Notes: a model not told the origin generated them from the sequence alone. A stretch of DNA of 64,000 bases from Streptomyces sulphureus DSM 40104 (GCF_000381025.1 NZ_KB905814.1:434001-498000), one strand, 5' to 3'. Shown: positions 26,373 through 35,479, counted from the first letter of the stretch. Made by a program: numbers and translations.

Positions 26373-27406
26373 TAGTCACCTTTCGGGGGTACATGCGTTG
26401 ACTCCGCAGCCTCGCGGGCGGCGGTACTCGCCGTCAACCGAGCCTGATCCGCGACGAGTTCACGGAAAGCGGCGCCGACGGCCTCGGGGTACTCCATCAT
26501 GGCGACGTGCCCGGCCTCGGGGAGCTCCAGCAACCGCGAGTCGCGGAAGGCGGCGCTCGCACGGCGCGCCATCCGGAACCCGACGAGCTGGTCGCGGCCT
26601 CCGTAGACGAGCAGCGTCGGCGCGAGCACGCGCTCCGCCTGCCGCCACAGCGAGTGCTGCCCACCGAGCGTGTAGGCGTCGACGAGCCCCCTCGTCGAGC
26701 GGACCATCGCGTCCCAGAAGTAGGGAAGCCGCTGCCGGCTGCGGTATTCCTCGACCGCGGCGCCGAACGCCCTCGCGTCCACGCGCGACGGGTCGCCGTA
26801 GCAGAGCGCGAGGACGTTGCCGACCCGGCGCTCCGGCGTCCAGTCGCGCGAGAGGCGGGCGAAGAGCCCCGCAACGCCCGGCACCGCGAGCAGCGCCGTC
26901 GGCAGGGCGCTGCGCTGCGGCGGGAGCTCCGGCAGCGCGGGCGATATCAGCGTCAGGGTGCGCACCAGGTCGGGCCGGAGCGCGGCGACCCTCGTGGCGA
27001 CGGCGCCGCCGAGGGAGTTGCCGACGAGGTGGACGGGACCGCGCGCCGGCCGCTCCGCGGAGTCGAGGTACCGGACGAGCGCGCGGGCGTGGCCGGAGAC
27101 CGAGTAGTCGCCGTCGTCGGGCGGCGGCGAGAAACCGAACCCGGGGAGGTCGACGGCCTCGCCCGCGACGGTGCCCGAGACCTCGCCCAGGAGCGCGGAC
27201 CAGTTGAGCGACGAACCGCCGAGCCCGTGCACGAGGAGCGCGGGCGGCAGCTTCCCGTCGAAGGCACGGGACCGCCGGACGGCCAGGCTGTACCCCGGGA
27301 GCCGCACCGTGTGGACGGTCTCGGCCGTGCGCTCGGTGACCGGCGAGGGGATGGGCGCCGACGGTGGCAGCGCGCTGCTCTCCCCGGCCTCTTCGGTTGA
27401 GGACAT
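26372..27406 (-). CDS. Alpha/beta hydrolase
   Basis: 344 aa. Oxyanion motif LLVHGLGGSS, nucleophile elbow GNSLGG, acid region LVYGGRDQLV and catalytic His in EAGHVAMMEYP. The fold is complete, so it is probably an active esterase-type enzyme; the substrate is unknown. No signal peptide. Start ATG 27406. Overlaps the DUF3152 gene by one base, so the two are expressed together. Confidence 0.8.
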   Translation of the reverse strand: MSSTEEAGESSALPPSAPIPSPVTERTAETVHTVRLPGYSLAVRRSRAFDGKLPPALLVHGLGGSSLNWSALLGEVSGTVAGEAVDLPGFGFSPPPDDGDYSVSGHARALVRYLDSAERPARGPVHLVGNSLGGAVATRVAALRPDLVRTLTLISPALPELPPQRSALPTALLAVPGVAGLFARLSRDWTPERRVGNVLALCYGDPSRVDARAFGAAVEEYRSRQRLPYFWDAMVRSTRGLVDAYTLGGQHSLWRQAERVLAPTLLVYGGRDQLVGFRMARRASAAFRDSRLLELPEAGHVAMMEYPEAVGAAFRELVADQARLTASTAAREAAESTHVPPKGD

Positions 27407-27557
27407 GCGGCAATGTTACGAGAGGGTCACACCTCCTCCCCTCCGGCTCCCCGAACTCGGCACCTCCCTCCCGGCGCCGGGAGGGAGGGCATGCGGATCA
27501 CGCCGGGCGCTCCTACGCTCGGTGTGCAGGGCGCAGGCCCTGGAAAGGGGAGGTGAC

Positions 27558-27785
27558 ATGGCTGTCGATCCGACGGACCCGGACTTCGAGGACATCTACG
27601 AGGACGAGAGCGAGGAGGAGATGGACATCGAGGCGCCCGAGGCCGACGCCGCCGAGCAGGCCGCCGAGCTGCTCCGCCAGCGGCAGGAGCCGATCACCGA
27701 GCGCGGCGTGACCGAGGCGGACCCGGCCGACGCGGCCGAGCAGGCGGAGGTCGTCGAGGAGACCGACGAGGAGGAGTACCGCTAG
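27558..27785 (+). CDS. Small highly acidic hypothetical protein
   Basis: 75 aa, more than one third Asp/Glu, no hydrophobic segment and no recognised domain. The ATG at 27558 follows GGGGAGG (27547-27553) at close spacing. Base composition and the strong RBS argue for a real gene. The function is unknown. Confidence 0.65.
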   Translation: MAVDPTDPDFEDIYEDESEEEMDIEAPEADAAEQAAELLRQRQEPITERGVTEADPADAAEQAEVVEETDEEEYR

Positions 27786-27960
27786 CGCGGGGCGTACCCA
27801 CAAGACGGAGAGCGGCCGGGATGGTCCCGAAAAGGGCAGGTCGGAAGGGGGTCCGAGGGTGCGCGGAGGGAAATTCTCCGCTCGCGACGCACACACTTCG
27901 GTTACCCAAAAGTACGATGGCGAGGCGCGCACCCCCGCGCGCAGAGACCAAGGAGGCCGC

Positions 27961-28584
27961 GTGACAGCCATGGAGCAGACCGAGGCGCGTCCGCGAGGGA
28001 CGCGTCTGCCCCGACGGGCCAGGCGCACCCAGCTTCTGGGCGCCGCCCAGGAGGTCTTCGTGGCGCACGGATACCACGCGGCGGCCATGGACGACATCGC
28101 CGAACGCGCCGGGGTCAGCAAGCCGGTCCTGTACCAGCATTTCCCCGGCAAGCTCGACCTCTACCTCGCGCTTCTCGACCAGCACTGCGAGTCCCTGCTC
28201 AACGCCGTACGCACGGCGCTCGCCTCCACTTCGGACAACAAGCAGCGCGTCCTCGCCACGATGGACGCCTACTTCGCGTACGTCGAGGACGAGGGCGGCG
28301 CCTTCCGCCTCGTCTTCGAGTCGGACCTCACCAACGAGCCCGCCGTGCGCGAGCGCGTCGACAAGGTGAGCGAGGACTGCGCGAAGGCCGTCAGCGAGGT
28401 GATCGGGGAGGACACCAAGCTCCCCGAGGAGCAGGCGATGCTGCTCGCGATGGGGCTCTGCGGTATGGCGCAGATCACCGCGAGGTACTGGCTCAGCGCC
28501 GGCCAGCAGCTCCCGCGCGACGCCGCGGCGAAGCTGATCGCCTCCCTCTCGTGGCGCGGCATCGCGGGCTTCCCCATGCAGTAG
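27961..28584 (+). CDS. TetR/AcrR-family transcriptional regulator
   Basis: 207 aa. The N-terminal helix-turn-helix region reads MDDIAERAGVSKPVLYQHF, the classic TetR signature, preceded by RRTQLLGAAQEVFVAHGYHA. The C-terminal domain is a ligand-binding type without recognisable specificity. Start: GTG 27961 behind AAGGAGG (27950-27956); an ATG at 27970 would have 13-nt spacing and is less favoured. The position before DUF3107 matches the mycobacterial layout. The regulated gene is not evident from sequence. Confidence 0.88.
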   Translation: MTAMEQTEARPRGTRLPRRARRTQLLGAAQEVFVAHGYHAAAMDDIAERAGVSKPVLYQHFPGKLDLYLALLDQHCESLLNAVRTALASTSDNKQRVLATMDAYFAYVEDEGGAFRLVFESDLTNEPAVRERVDKVSEDCAKAVSEVIGEDTKLPEEQAMLLAMGLCGMAQITARYWLSAGQQLPRDAAAKLIASLSWRGIAGFPMQ

Positions 28585-28600
28585 GCCCCCGCGGGCTCCG

Positions 28601-28637
28601 CGCCCCGCTCCCGGCCAAGCGCCGTCGGAGCGGGGCG
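28601..28637. terminator. Terminator after the TetR gene
   Basis: A perfect 11-bp stem, CGCCCCGCTCC (28601-28611) and GGAGCGGGGCG (28627-28637), with a 15-nt loop. It starts 17 nt after the TetR stop. Confidence 0.6.
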
Positions 28638-28766
28638 TGTTCGCTGCCGGCGTGCGGGTGCACGCAGCACCCCGGCGCCGCACCGGGCTAATGTTGCCCC
28701 GTACGGCGCGGTCAGCCGCGCACACACTGCCCCCAGGGGACCCCAGAGAGTCGGAGGGACATAGCC

Positions 28767-28994
28767 GTGGAGGTCAAGATCGGCGTGCAGCACGCGCCGC
28801 GGGAGATCGTCGTCGAGACCAAGAAGGCTGCTGACGAGGTCGAGAGCGCGGTCACCGCTGCCCTCTCGGGGGACGTCAAGGTGCTCACCCTCGTCGACGA
28901 GCACGACCGCAAGGTCCTGGTCCCTTCCGACCGGGTCGCCTACGTCGAGCTCGGCGAGCCGACGGGCCGGAAGGTCGGCTTCGGCACCATCTGA
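28767..28994 (+). CDS. DUF3107 small protein
   Basis: 75 aa, beginning MEVKIGVQHAPREIVVE and ending GRKVGFGTI, matching the short DUF3107 family conserved in actinobacteria. No catalytic motif and no membrane segment. GTG start with GGAGGGA about 9 nt upstream. Function unknown; its constant place between TetR and ferritin-like genes suggests a housekeeping role. Confidence 0.85.
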   Translation: MEVKIGVQHAPREIVVETKKAADEVESAVTAALSGDVKVLTLVDEHDRKVLVPSDRVAYVELGEPTGRKVGFGTI

Positions 28995-29035
28995 GCACCG
29001 TGCCCGCAGGCGCCCCACGTCGAGGCGCAGCCGAC

Positions 29036-29073
29036 GGCGGCGGCCCCGGAATTCACCGGGGCCGCCGCCGTTT
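29036..29073. terminator. Strong terminator after DUF3107
   Basis: A perfect 14-bp stem, GGCGGCGGCCCCGG (29036-29049) and CCGGGGCCGCCGCC (29056-29069), with a 6-nt loop AATTCA, followed by GTTT. Confidence 0.8.
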
Positions 29074-29140
29074 CACGTGCGCGCGTCGCGGGGAGGACCC
29101 GGGCGACCTGACAGCACGCAGTCCCCCGGGGAGGCCCCAC

Positions 29141-29470
29141 ATGTTCTGGGAGGCACTCGGCTCCGCACTGCTCGGAGCAGCAGTCGCCTGTGCGGCGCTG
29201 CGCAGGTTCCCGACGCATCTGCCGCAGCCGGCGCTCGTCCTCGCGACGGGCGGCGTCTCCGGCCTCATCGGCGGCCTGATCACCAGGATCGTGCTCGGCT
29301 CCGGACACACGCCGTCCGTGCTCGTGGCCGCGCTCGGCGTCTGTGCGGCGCTGCTCTCGCTGCTGCTGAGCGACGGGGAGAGCGGCAGGCGCCCGCGCCG
29401 CCCGGCGCAGCGGCAGCCGCTCAGGCAGCCAGGCCCAGCGCAGCCATCCGCTTCGTATGGGCCTCGGTGA
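29141..29470 (+). CDS. Small integral membrane protein
   Basis: 109 aa. Three hydrophobic stretches (ALGSALLGAAVACAAL, LVLATGGVSGLIGGLI, VLVAALGVCAALLSLLL) and a basic, Pro/Arg/Gln-rich tail. No family recognised. The ATG at 29141 has GGGGAGG 8 nt upstream. The 3' end overlaps the convergent ferritin-like gene by 50 bp, which would produce antisense RNA at both 3' ends. Confidence 0.6.
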   Translation: MFWEALGSALLGAAVACAALRRFPTHLPQPALVLATGGVSGLIGGLITRIVLGSGHTPSVLVAALGVCAALLSLLLSDGESGRRPRRPAQRQPLRQPGPAQPSASYGPR

Positions 29471-30176
29471 TCCGCGAGAACATCCGCCCGACCTCGGCGA
29501 GGTCGAAGCCGTCGGCGATCCCGCCGACGAGCATGGTGGAGAGCGCGTCCCGCTCGGCGACCACCCGCTGCGCCTGCGAGAGCGCCTCGCCCATGAGCCG
29601 CCGCGCCCAGAGCGCGAGGCGTCCGCCCACCCGCGGGTCGGCCTCGATCGCGGCACGCACCTTCTCGACGGCGAAGCTGGAGTGACCCGTGTCGTCGAGG
29701 ACGGAGAGGACGAGGCCGCGGGTGTCCGAGTCGAGGCGCGCGGCGACCTCCCGGTAGAAGTCGCTGGCGATGGAGTCGCCGACGTACGCCTTGATGAGGC
29801 CCTCCAACCAGTCCGAGGGCGCCGTCTGCCGGTGGAACTCGTCGAGCGCGGCGGCGAAGGGCTCCATGGCCGCCGTCGGCTCCGCATCGATCGCCGCCAG
29901 GCGCTTCTTGAGCTGCTCGAAGTGGTGGAACTCGGCCGAGGCCATCGACGCGAGTGCCGCCTTGTCCCCGAGCGACGGGGCGAGCTTGGCGTCCTCGGCG
30001 AGGCGCTCGAAGGCGGCGAGCTCGCCGTAGGCGAGGGCACCGAGCAGGTCGATCACGGCCGCGCGGTACGTCGGATCGGCGGAGGCGCTCGCCCAGTCCT
30101 GGGCGGCGATGCCGGTGGGCGCGGGTTCCGCAGCAGCCGCGGATTGCTCTGCGGTGGTCTTGTCGGACGTCTCCAT
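29421..30176 (-). CDS. Ferritin-like-fold protein
   Basis: 251 aa of mostly alpha-helical sequence with Glu/His pairs typical of ferritin-like diiron or MiaE-like proteins: AYGELAAFERL, SAEFHHFEQLKK, SDFYREVAARL and DDTGHSSFAVEKV. From memory, the orthologous mycobacterial gene sits at the same place beside the DEAD helicase. The substrate is unknown; tRNA-modification-type hydroxylation is one possibility. Start ATG 30176; the long open frame further upstream is antisense to the helicase gene and is not coding. Confidence 0.78.
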   Translation of the reverse strand: METSDKTTAEQSAAAAEPAPTGIAAQDWASASADPTYRAAVIDLLGALAYGELAAFERLAEDAKLAPSLGDKAALASMASAEFHHFEQLKKRLAAIDAEPTAAMEPFAAALDEFHRQTAPSDWLEGLIKAYVGDSIASDFYREVAARLDSDTRGLVLSVLDDTGHSSFAVEKVRAAIEADPRVGGRLALWARRLMGEALSQAQRVVAERDALSTMLVGGIADGFDLAEVGRMFSRITEAHTKRMAALGLAA

Positions 30177-30575
30177 ACCGCGCACGATAGCCCGATACCC
30201 TGGGCGCCGAACCCCCGGCCGCCGCCCCGCAGTTCCGGGCCGAGCCACCCGGCACCGCGGCAACCGTGCACACAGCAGGCGTCGTACACAACAGTCGCCC
30301 CGGTACACATGCGCGGATTCGCGGTACAGTGATATACGGCTCGCCGTATCGGTGAGCTTCCTTATGAACGCGGATGCCCGGTCGGTGGCACGATCGGCTC
30401 CGACCTGACAGCCCTCCGCTGGCTCGCGCTCCCCGCGCGGACCGCGATGGAGGGACCGCTCGCGCGGGAAGGGCGCCTGAGCGAGGGGGCCAGTGGTCCC
30501 GCACCGACGACCGTACGCGTACGGCAGCCGACATGCGGTACGACCCTCCTCCCGCTCCACAGGGGACCGCCCCAC
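30177..30575. other. Divergent intergenic region with promoter elements
   Basis: About 400 bp between the ferritin-like gene and the DEAD helicase. It contains three GGTACA/CGTACA-type direct motifs (around 30276, 30303 and 30323) and the palindrome at 30334-30349. No credible gene seen. Confidence 0.5.
30334..30349. promoter_or_regulatory. 16-bp palindrome, possible repressor operator
   Basis: ATACGGC-TC-GCCGTAT is a perfect dyad in an AT-richer patch upstream of the DEAD helicase. The size and symmetry suit a TetR-type dimer. Which protein binds is unknown. Confidence 0.4.
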
Positions 30576-32255
30576 GTGCCCCGTCCCGCGCGTCACACAG
30601 AAGAGGCAACCATCCTGTCCGCCACCTTTCGCGATCTCGGAATCCTTCCCGAGTCGGCCGAGGCCCTCGAGGCCGTCGGCATCACCACACCGTTTCCCAT
30701 CCAGGAGATGACGCTCCCCGTCGCGCTCGCCGGCAAGGACGTCATCGGCCAGGCGAAGACCGGCACGGGCAAGACGCTCGGGTTCGGGCTGCCGCTGCTG
30801 GAGGCCGTCTCCGTCCCCGCCGACGTCGAGTCCGGCCGTGTCGCCGCGGAGAAGCTGTCCGACGCGCCGCAGGCGCTCGTGGTCGTGCCCACCCGCGAGC
30901 TGTGCACCCAGGTCACCAACGACCTCCTCACCGCGGGCAAGGCGCGCGATGTCCGGGTCGTCCCGATCTACGGCGGCCGTGCCTACGAGCCGCAGGTCGA
31001 GGCGCTCCAGAAGGGCGTCGACATCGTCGTCGGCACCCCCGGGCGGCTGCTCGACCTCGCCGGGCAGCGGAAGCTGCGCCTCTCCGAGGTGCGCGCGCTC
31101 GTCCTCGACGAGGCCGACGAAATGCTCGACCTCGGGTTCCTCCCCGACGTCGAACGGATCATCGAGATGCTGCCGACGCGGCGGCAGACGATGCTCTTCT
31201 CGGCGACGATGCCGGGGCAGGTCGTCTCGCTCGCCCGCCGCTACATGAGCCAGCCGACGCACATCAGCGCCTCCGAGCCCGACGACGTCGGCAAGACCGT
31301 CGCCAACACCGAGCAGCACGTCTTCCGTGCGCACTCGCTCGACAAGGTCGAGATGGTCTCGCGCATCCTCCAGGCCGAGAGCCGCGGACTCGCGATGATC
31401 TTCTGCCGTACCAAGCGCACTGCGGCCGACGTCGCAGAGCAGCTCACCCGACGCGGCTTCGCGTCCGGCGCGGTCCACGGCGACCTCGGGCAGGGCGCCA
31501 GGGAGCAGGCGCTCCGCGCCTTCCGCAACGGCAAGGTCGACGTGCTCGTCTGCACCGACGTGGCGGCCCGCGGCATCGACGTGGACGGCGTCACGCACGT
31601 GATCAACTACCAGTCCCCCGACGACGAGAAGACCTACCTGCACCGCATCGGCCGCACCGGCCGCGCGGGCGCCTCGGGTACGGCCGTCACCCTCGTCGAC
31701 TGGGACGACATCCCCCGCTGGCAGTTGATCAACAAGGCGTTGGAGCTCGACTTCAACGACCCGCAGGAGACGTACTCCACCTCGGCGCACCTCTACTCGG
31801 AGCTCGGCATCCCCGAGGAGACCAAGGGGATACTGCCGCGGACCGAGCGCACCCGCGCCGGGCTCTCCGCCGAGCAGGTCGAGGACCTCGGTGAAACCAC
31901 GCACGGCAGGAGCGCCAAGCAGCAGGAGGAGCAGCGCCCCGCCCGCGCACGCACCCGGCAGCGCCGCCGCACCCGCAGCGGCGTCCAGGTCGACGAGGGC
32001 GGAGAGGCCGCTGCCGAGAGCGAGGGCTCCGGCGAGAGCACGCCGGCCCGCGCCCCCCGGCGCAGGCGGCGCACGCGCGGCGGCCAGCGCCCCGCGGCAG
32101 CGGGCTCCGACTCCGCGGCCTCCGCCCCCGACGCCTCCGCCGGCCAGGGCACCGAGGCCGCCTCGGACGCGTCGTCCGAGGGCCAGCCGCGGAAGCCGCG
32201 CAGGCGTCGGCGCACCCGGGGCGGTGCGGGCCGGGCGCAGAGCGCCGAGAGCTGA
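30576..32255 (+). CDS. DEAD-box ATP-dependent RNA helicase
   Basis: 559 aa from GTG 30576. Q-motif PFPIQEMTLP, motif I AKTGTGKT (60-67), PTRELC, TPGR, DEAD (178-181), SAT, ARGID and HRIGRTGRAG are all intact, so it is an active RNA unwinding enzyme of the RhlE/CsdA group. The C-terminal ~140 residues are Arg/Glu/Ala-rich with repeated RRRRTRGG-like blocks, a probable RNA-binding tail. Start uncertain: homologues, as remembered, begin at the residue equivalent to the CTG at 30615, which has AAGAGG 8 nt upstream (see findings). A more distal ATG at 30447 adds non-conserved sequence. Confidence 0.88.
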   Translation: MPRPARHTEEATILSATFRDLGILPESAEALEAVGITTPFPIQEMTLPVALAGKDVIGQAKTGTGKTLGFGLPLLEAVSVPADVESGRVAAEKLSDAPQALVVVPTRELCTQVTNDLLTAGKARDVRVVPIYGGRAYEPQVEALQKGVDIVVGTPGRLLDLAGQRKLRLSEVRALVLDEADEMLDLGFLPDVERIIEMLPTRRQTMLFSATMPGQVVSLARRYMSQPTHISASEPDDVGKTVANTEQHVFRAHSLDKVEMVSRILQAESRGLAMIFCRTKRTAADVAEQLTRRGFASGAVHGDLGQGAREQALRAFRNGKVDVLVCTDVAARGIDVDGVTHVINYQSPDDEKTYLHRIGRTGRAGASGTAVTLVDWDDIPRWQLINKALELDFNDPQETYSTSAHLYSELGIPEETKGILPRTERTRAGLSAEQVEDLGETTHGRSAKQQEEQRPARARTRQRRRTRSGVQVDEGGEAAAESEGSGESTPARAPRRRRRTRGGQRPAAAGSDSAASAPDASAGQGTEAASDASSEGQPRKPRRRRRTRGGAGRAQSAES

Positions 32256-32293
32256 CGTACGGGGGCGGGCCCCGGCCCGTCGCCCGCTCGCAA

Positions 32294-32320
32294 GGGGTGT
32301 GCGCGGACCGTGCGCACCCC
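32294..32320 (+). terminator. Terminator after the DEAD helicase
   Basis: GGGGTGTGCGC (32294-32304) pairs with GTGCGCACCCC (32310-32320) over 11 bp including two G-T pairs; 5-nt loop. Confidence 0.5.
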
Positions 32321-32359
32321 GTGTGCGCGCCCGGTCACCGAGCGGGTAGCGTCCTGGGC

Positions 32360-33223
32360 ATGAGCAGGCCCCCTTTCCTCGAACTCCCCCCGGGCGCCGA
32401 GTCGTTCCGTCTCAGCACTCCGCGCGGGGAGTTCGCCGTGTCGGCCGCCGGGCGGCCGCGGCTCGGCACCGCGCTCCTGGTGCCGGGGTTCACCGGCAGC
32501 AAGGAGGACTTCGTCGGGCTGCTGGCGCCGCTAGCCGATGCGGGGTTGCGTGTCGCCGCGCTCGACCAGCGCGGGCAGTACGAGACGCCGGGCCCCGCCG
32601 AGGAGACGGCGTACGCGCAGAGCGAGTTGGCTCGCGACGTCCACGCCGTCGCGGAGGCGTTCGGCGGCCCCCTGCATCTGCTGGGGCACTCGCTGGGCGG
32701 GCTCGTCTGCCGTGCCGCCGTCCTGGCGGACGCCGCTCCCTTCCGCTCGCTGACGCTGGTGAGCAGCGGGCCGGGGGCCGTGTGCGCCGCGCAGCAGAAG
32801 CGGATCGGCCTGCTTCTGGAAGCGCTGCCGGCGCTCGGCATGGCCGAGGTGTGGGACGCGATGGGCCGACTCGATCCGACGGAGGCGCCGTCCGCGGAGA
32901 CGCCGCCGCGGACCGCCGAGTTCCTCCGTCGTCGCTGGCTCACCACCGTTCCGCAGCAACTCGTCGCCACGGCACGGCAGTTGCGCGACGAACCGGACCG
33001 CACGGCGGAGCTCGCCGCCGTCGGGCTACCGCTCCACGTGCTCTCGGGCGAGGAGGACGAGGTCTGGCCCGTCCCCTGGATCGACGCGATGGCCGAGCGG
33101 CTCGGCGCCCGCCGGACCGTCGTCGCGGGGACGGGGCACTCGCCCAACGCGGAGCGCCCCCGCGAGACGGCCCGCGCGCTGGCCGCGTTCTGGTCGGACG
33201 TCGCGGTCAGCCCTCACCGTTGA
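32360..33223 (+). CDS. Alpha/beta hydrolase
   Basis: 287 aa. Oxyanion strand LLVPGFTGSKEDF, second strand ALDQRGQYETPG, nucleophile elbow GHSLGG, acid in LSGEEDEVWPV and His in GTGHSPNAERP. The fold is complete and there is no signal peptide. Substrate unknown. Start ATG 32360. Its 3' end overlaps the convergent marC gene by 17 bp. Confidence 0.8.
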   Translation: MSRPPFLELPPGAESFRLSTPRGEFAVSAAGRPRLGTALLVPGFTGSKEDFVGLLAPLADAGLRVAALDQRGQYETPGPAEETAYAQSELARDVHAVAEAFGGPLHLLGHSLGGLVCRAAVLADAAPFRSLTLVSSGPGAVCAAQQKRIGLLLEALPALGMAEVWDAMGRLDPTEAPSAETPPRTAEFLRRRWLTTVPQQLVATARQLRDEPDRTAELAAVGLPLHVLSGEEDEVWPVPWIDAMAERLGARRTVVAGTGHSPNAERPRETARALAAFWSDVAVSPHR

Positions 33224-33815
33224 TGAACCGCGTGATGCCGTTCGCGATCTGCTGCACGGCGATGGCGGAGAGGAGCATCCCGGAGAGCCGGGTGACGAGC
33301 ACCACGCCGCCGTCCTTGATGACGCGGATGATCAGCAGCGAGTACCGCATCACCAGCCAGAGCACGAGGTGGATGGCGACGATCGCCGACCAGACGGAGA
33401 GCTGCCCGGCCCATCCCTCGGCCCGCTGCACCGCGAGGATGACGGAGACGATCGCACCGGGCCCGGCGAGGAGCGGCATGCCGAGGGGGACGAGGGCGAC
33501 GTTCACCTCCTTCGTCTGCTTCGGCTCGTCGGTCTTGCCCGTGAGGAGGTCGAGCGCGACGAGGAGGAGTAGCAACCCGCCCGCGACCATCAACGCCGGG
33601 ATCGAGACGTGCAGGTATCCGAGGATCTGCCGGCCGCAGATCCCGAAGAGCACGATGACGCCGAAGGCGACGGAGGCCGCCTGCAACGCGAGGCGGCGCT
33701 GCACCTTGACGGGGCGCCCCGAGGTGAGGGCGAGGAAGATCGGGGTGGTCCCGGGCGGGTCCATGATGACGAAAAGGGTGACAAAGACGGACCCGAAGAG
33801 GGCGAAGTCGAACAC
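33207..33815 (-). CDS. MarC-family integral membrane protein
   Basis: 202 aa with about six transmembrane helices. The family signature is visible as VIMDPPGTTPIFLALT near the N-terminus and PLGMPLLAGPGAI in the middle. The cellular role of MarC proteins is unresolved (no proven drug efflux). ATG start at 33815. Transcribed downstream of the PHP gene (100-nt gap). Confidence 0.88.
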   Translation of the reverse strand: MFDFALFGSVFVTLFVIMDPPGTTPIFLALTSGRPVKVQRRLALQAASVAFGVIVLFGICGRQILGYLHVSIPALMVAGGLLLLLVALDLLTGKTDEPKQTKEVNVALVPLGMPLLAGPGAIVSVILAVQRAEGWAGQLSVWSAIVAIHLVLWLVMRYSLLIIRVIKDGGVVLVTRLSGMLLSAIAVQQIANGITRFINGEG

Positions 33816-33915
33816 GGCGGTGCCTTGCAGGGTGAGCGGATCGAGCGATCCGGGTGGATCACGGGTGACGCGGCGCGTGCACCCGCGCGCGCCGGCGGCG
33901 CGCGAGAGGGAGTGG

Positions 33916-34761
33916 TCAGCCGGTGACGGGGGCGGTTCCTGAGCCTCGGGCGGCGATCTCGGCGTAGACGTCGGGCGCGGTCTCGAACTCGCCGAGGCGG
34001 ACCGTCTTGCGGCTGCCGTGGTAGTCGCTGGACCCGGTGGCGAGGAGGCCCAACTCGCCCGCGAGGGCGTGGAGTCGGGCGCGCGTGCCGGGCGGGTGGT
34101 CGGCGTGGTCGGCCTCCAGGCCGTCGAGACCCGCCGCCGCCAGCTCTGCTATGGCCTCTTCCGAGACGCACTGTCCGCGCACCGCCGCGAGCGGGTGCGC
34201 GAAGACGGAGACACCGCCCGCGGCCTTGACCAGCCGGACGGCCTCGAAAGGGTCGAGCTCGTACTTGCCGACGTACGCGCGCCCGTCGTTGGCGAGCCAC
34301 TCCGGCGTGAAGGCGTCGGAGACGGTCTCGACGACGCCGAGTTCGACCATGGCGGTGGCGATGTGCGGGCGTCCGACGCTGCCGTCGCCCGCGATCTCGG
34401 CGACCCGTTCCCAGGCGAGCGGCACGCCGAGTTCCTGGAGCTTGGAGACCATGCCTTGGGCGCGCGGAATGCGGTCGTCGCGGACGAGTGCGCGGGCGCG
34501 GGCGAACCGGGGCTCGGCCGGGTCGAAGAGGTAGGCGAGCAGGTGCAGGCTGATTCCGTCGAGCCGGCAGGAGATCTCGGCACCCGGCACGAGGGTGAGC
34601 CCCTCGGGGAGCGCGGCGGTGGCCTCGTCGTGCCCGGCGACGGTGTCGTGGTCGGTGAGCGCGACGACGTCGAGCCCGGCGGCCGCGGCTCCCGCGACGA
34701 GTTCGGCCGGGGTGTCCGTGCCGTCGCTCGCGGTGGAGTGCGTGTGCAGGTCGATACGCAC
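33916..34761 (-). CDS. PHP-domain phosphoesterase
   Basis: 281 aa. All PHP metal-site motifs are visible: DLHTHSTASDG (start), LTDHDTVAG, PGAEISC, FAHPLA and GSSDYHG (end). This suits a trinuclear metal phosphoesterase acting on nucleotides or short RNA/DNA, as in the RNase AM/TrpH group. Cytoplasmic. Start ATG 34761. Confidence 0.88.
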   Translation of the reverse strand: MRIDLHTHSTASDGTDTPAELVAGAAAAGLDVVALTDHDTVAGHDEATAALPEGLTLVPGAEISCRLDGISLHLLAYLFDPAEPRFARARALVRDDRIPRAQGMVSKLQELGVPLAWERVAEIAGDGSVGRPHIATAMVELGVVETVSDAFTPEWLANDGRAYVGKYELDPFEAVRLVKAAGGVSVFAHPLAAVRGQCVSEEAIAELAAAGLDGLEADHADHPPGTRARLHALAGELGLLATGSSDYHGSRKTVRLGEFETAPDVYAEIAARGSGTAPVTG

Positions 34762-34849
34762 GGTGCGGCTCCAACGGTGCTGACGGGACGGAAACTTGCC
34801 ACCAGCCTAGTGCGCCGCCGACTGTGCCGGACAGCGAGGGTGCCGGCGG

Positions 34850-35479
34850 CTAGAGGAACCGGGGCGAGAGCGCACCGCAGGGCAGCAGGCCGACCTCGGC
34901 ACCGGCGTCCCGCAGGTCGGTGAGGACCAGCTCGTCGTGGACGAGCAGCCCCGCGCGCTCCGGCCAGGCGATCGCCCACAGCCACAGCCCTCGCGCCTCG
35001 CCCGCGAAGACGGCGCGGTCTTCGGGCGCCTGCGGCAGGTGCCGCAGCAGCGCCGGCCGTCCCGCCGCCAGTACCGCGCCGGGTGCCGACCCCTCGTCGC
35101 CCTCCCCCGCCTCGGGGACGGGGACGCCCGCGTAGCCGGCACCCAGACCGACGTCCAACTCCTCGGCGACGAAGAGGAGTTCGGCCGTACCTCCGAGGGG
35201 CCCGGGGCCCGAGCAGGCGACGGCCGTCCCCCGCGCGCCGCTGTGGTCGTCGCCGGCAGTGGCGACGCCGGTGAAGAGCCAGCCGACCGGGAGCGGCCAG
35301 GGCATCCAGACGGGCACGCGCGCACGCTCGACCGCCACCGCGAGCGCCTCGACGCTCGGCGGGACGACAGGTTGCAGCGGATGCACGCTGCCGTGGGCTT
35401 CGCACTGCCAGGTGTCGGCGAAGAGACCGGGCGCCCGCACCCGGCTTCCGCACTTCGGGCAACTGGGTTCGCCCCTCAT
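34850..35479 (-). CDS. DUF6758-type zinc-ribbon protein (hypothetical)
   Basis: 209 aa. Begins with CPKCGSR and QCEAHG, a zinc-ribbon-like Cys pattern, followed by Trp-rich segments (PVWMPWPLPVGWLFTG, LWLWAIAWPERAGLL). The overall pattern resembles a conserved streptomycete protein family (DUF6758 as I remember it). No enzymatic motif. Function unknown. Confidence 0.7.
   Translation of the reverse strand: MRGEPSCPKCGSRVRAPGLFADTWQCEAHGSVHPLQPVVPPSVEALAVAVERARVPVWMPWPLPVGWLFTGVATAGDDHSGARGTAVACSGPGPLGGTAELLFVAEELDVGLGAGYAGVPVPEAGEGDEGSAPGAVLAAGRPALLRHLPQAPEDRAVFAGEARGLWLWAIAWPERAGLLVHDELVLTDLRDAGAEVGLLPCGALSPRFL

Noticed and set aside
30177..31904. Long N-terminal extension of the ferritin-like protein
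   Set aside because: It is antisense to the DEAD helicase and shows no homology-like motifs; an ATG at 30176 precedes the helical domain.
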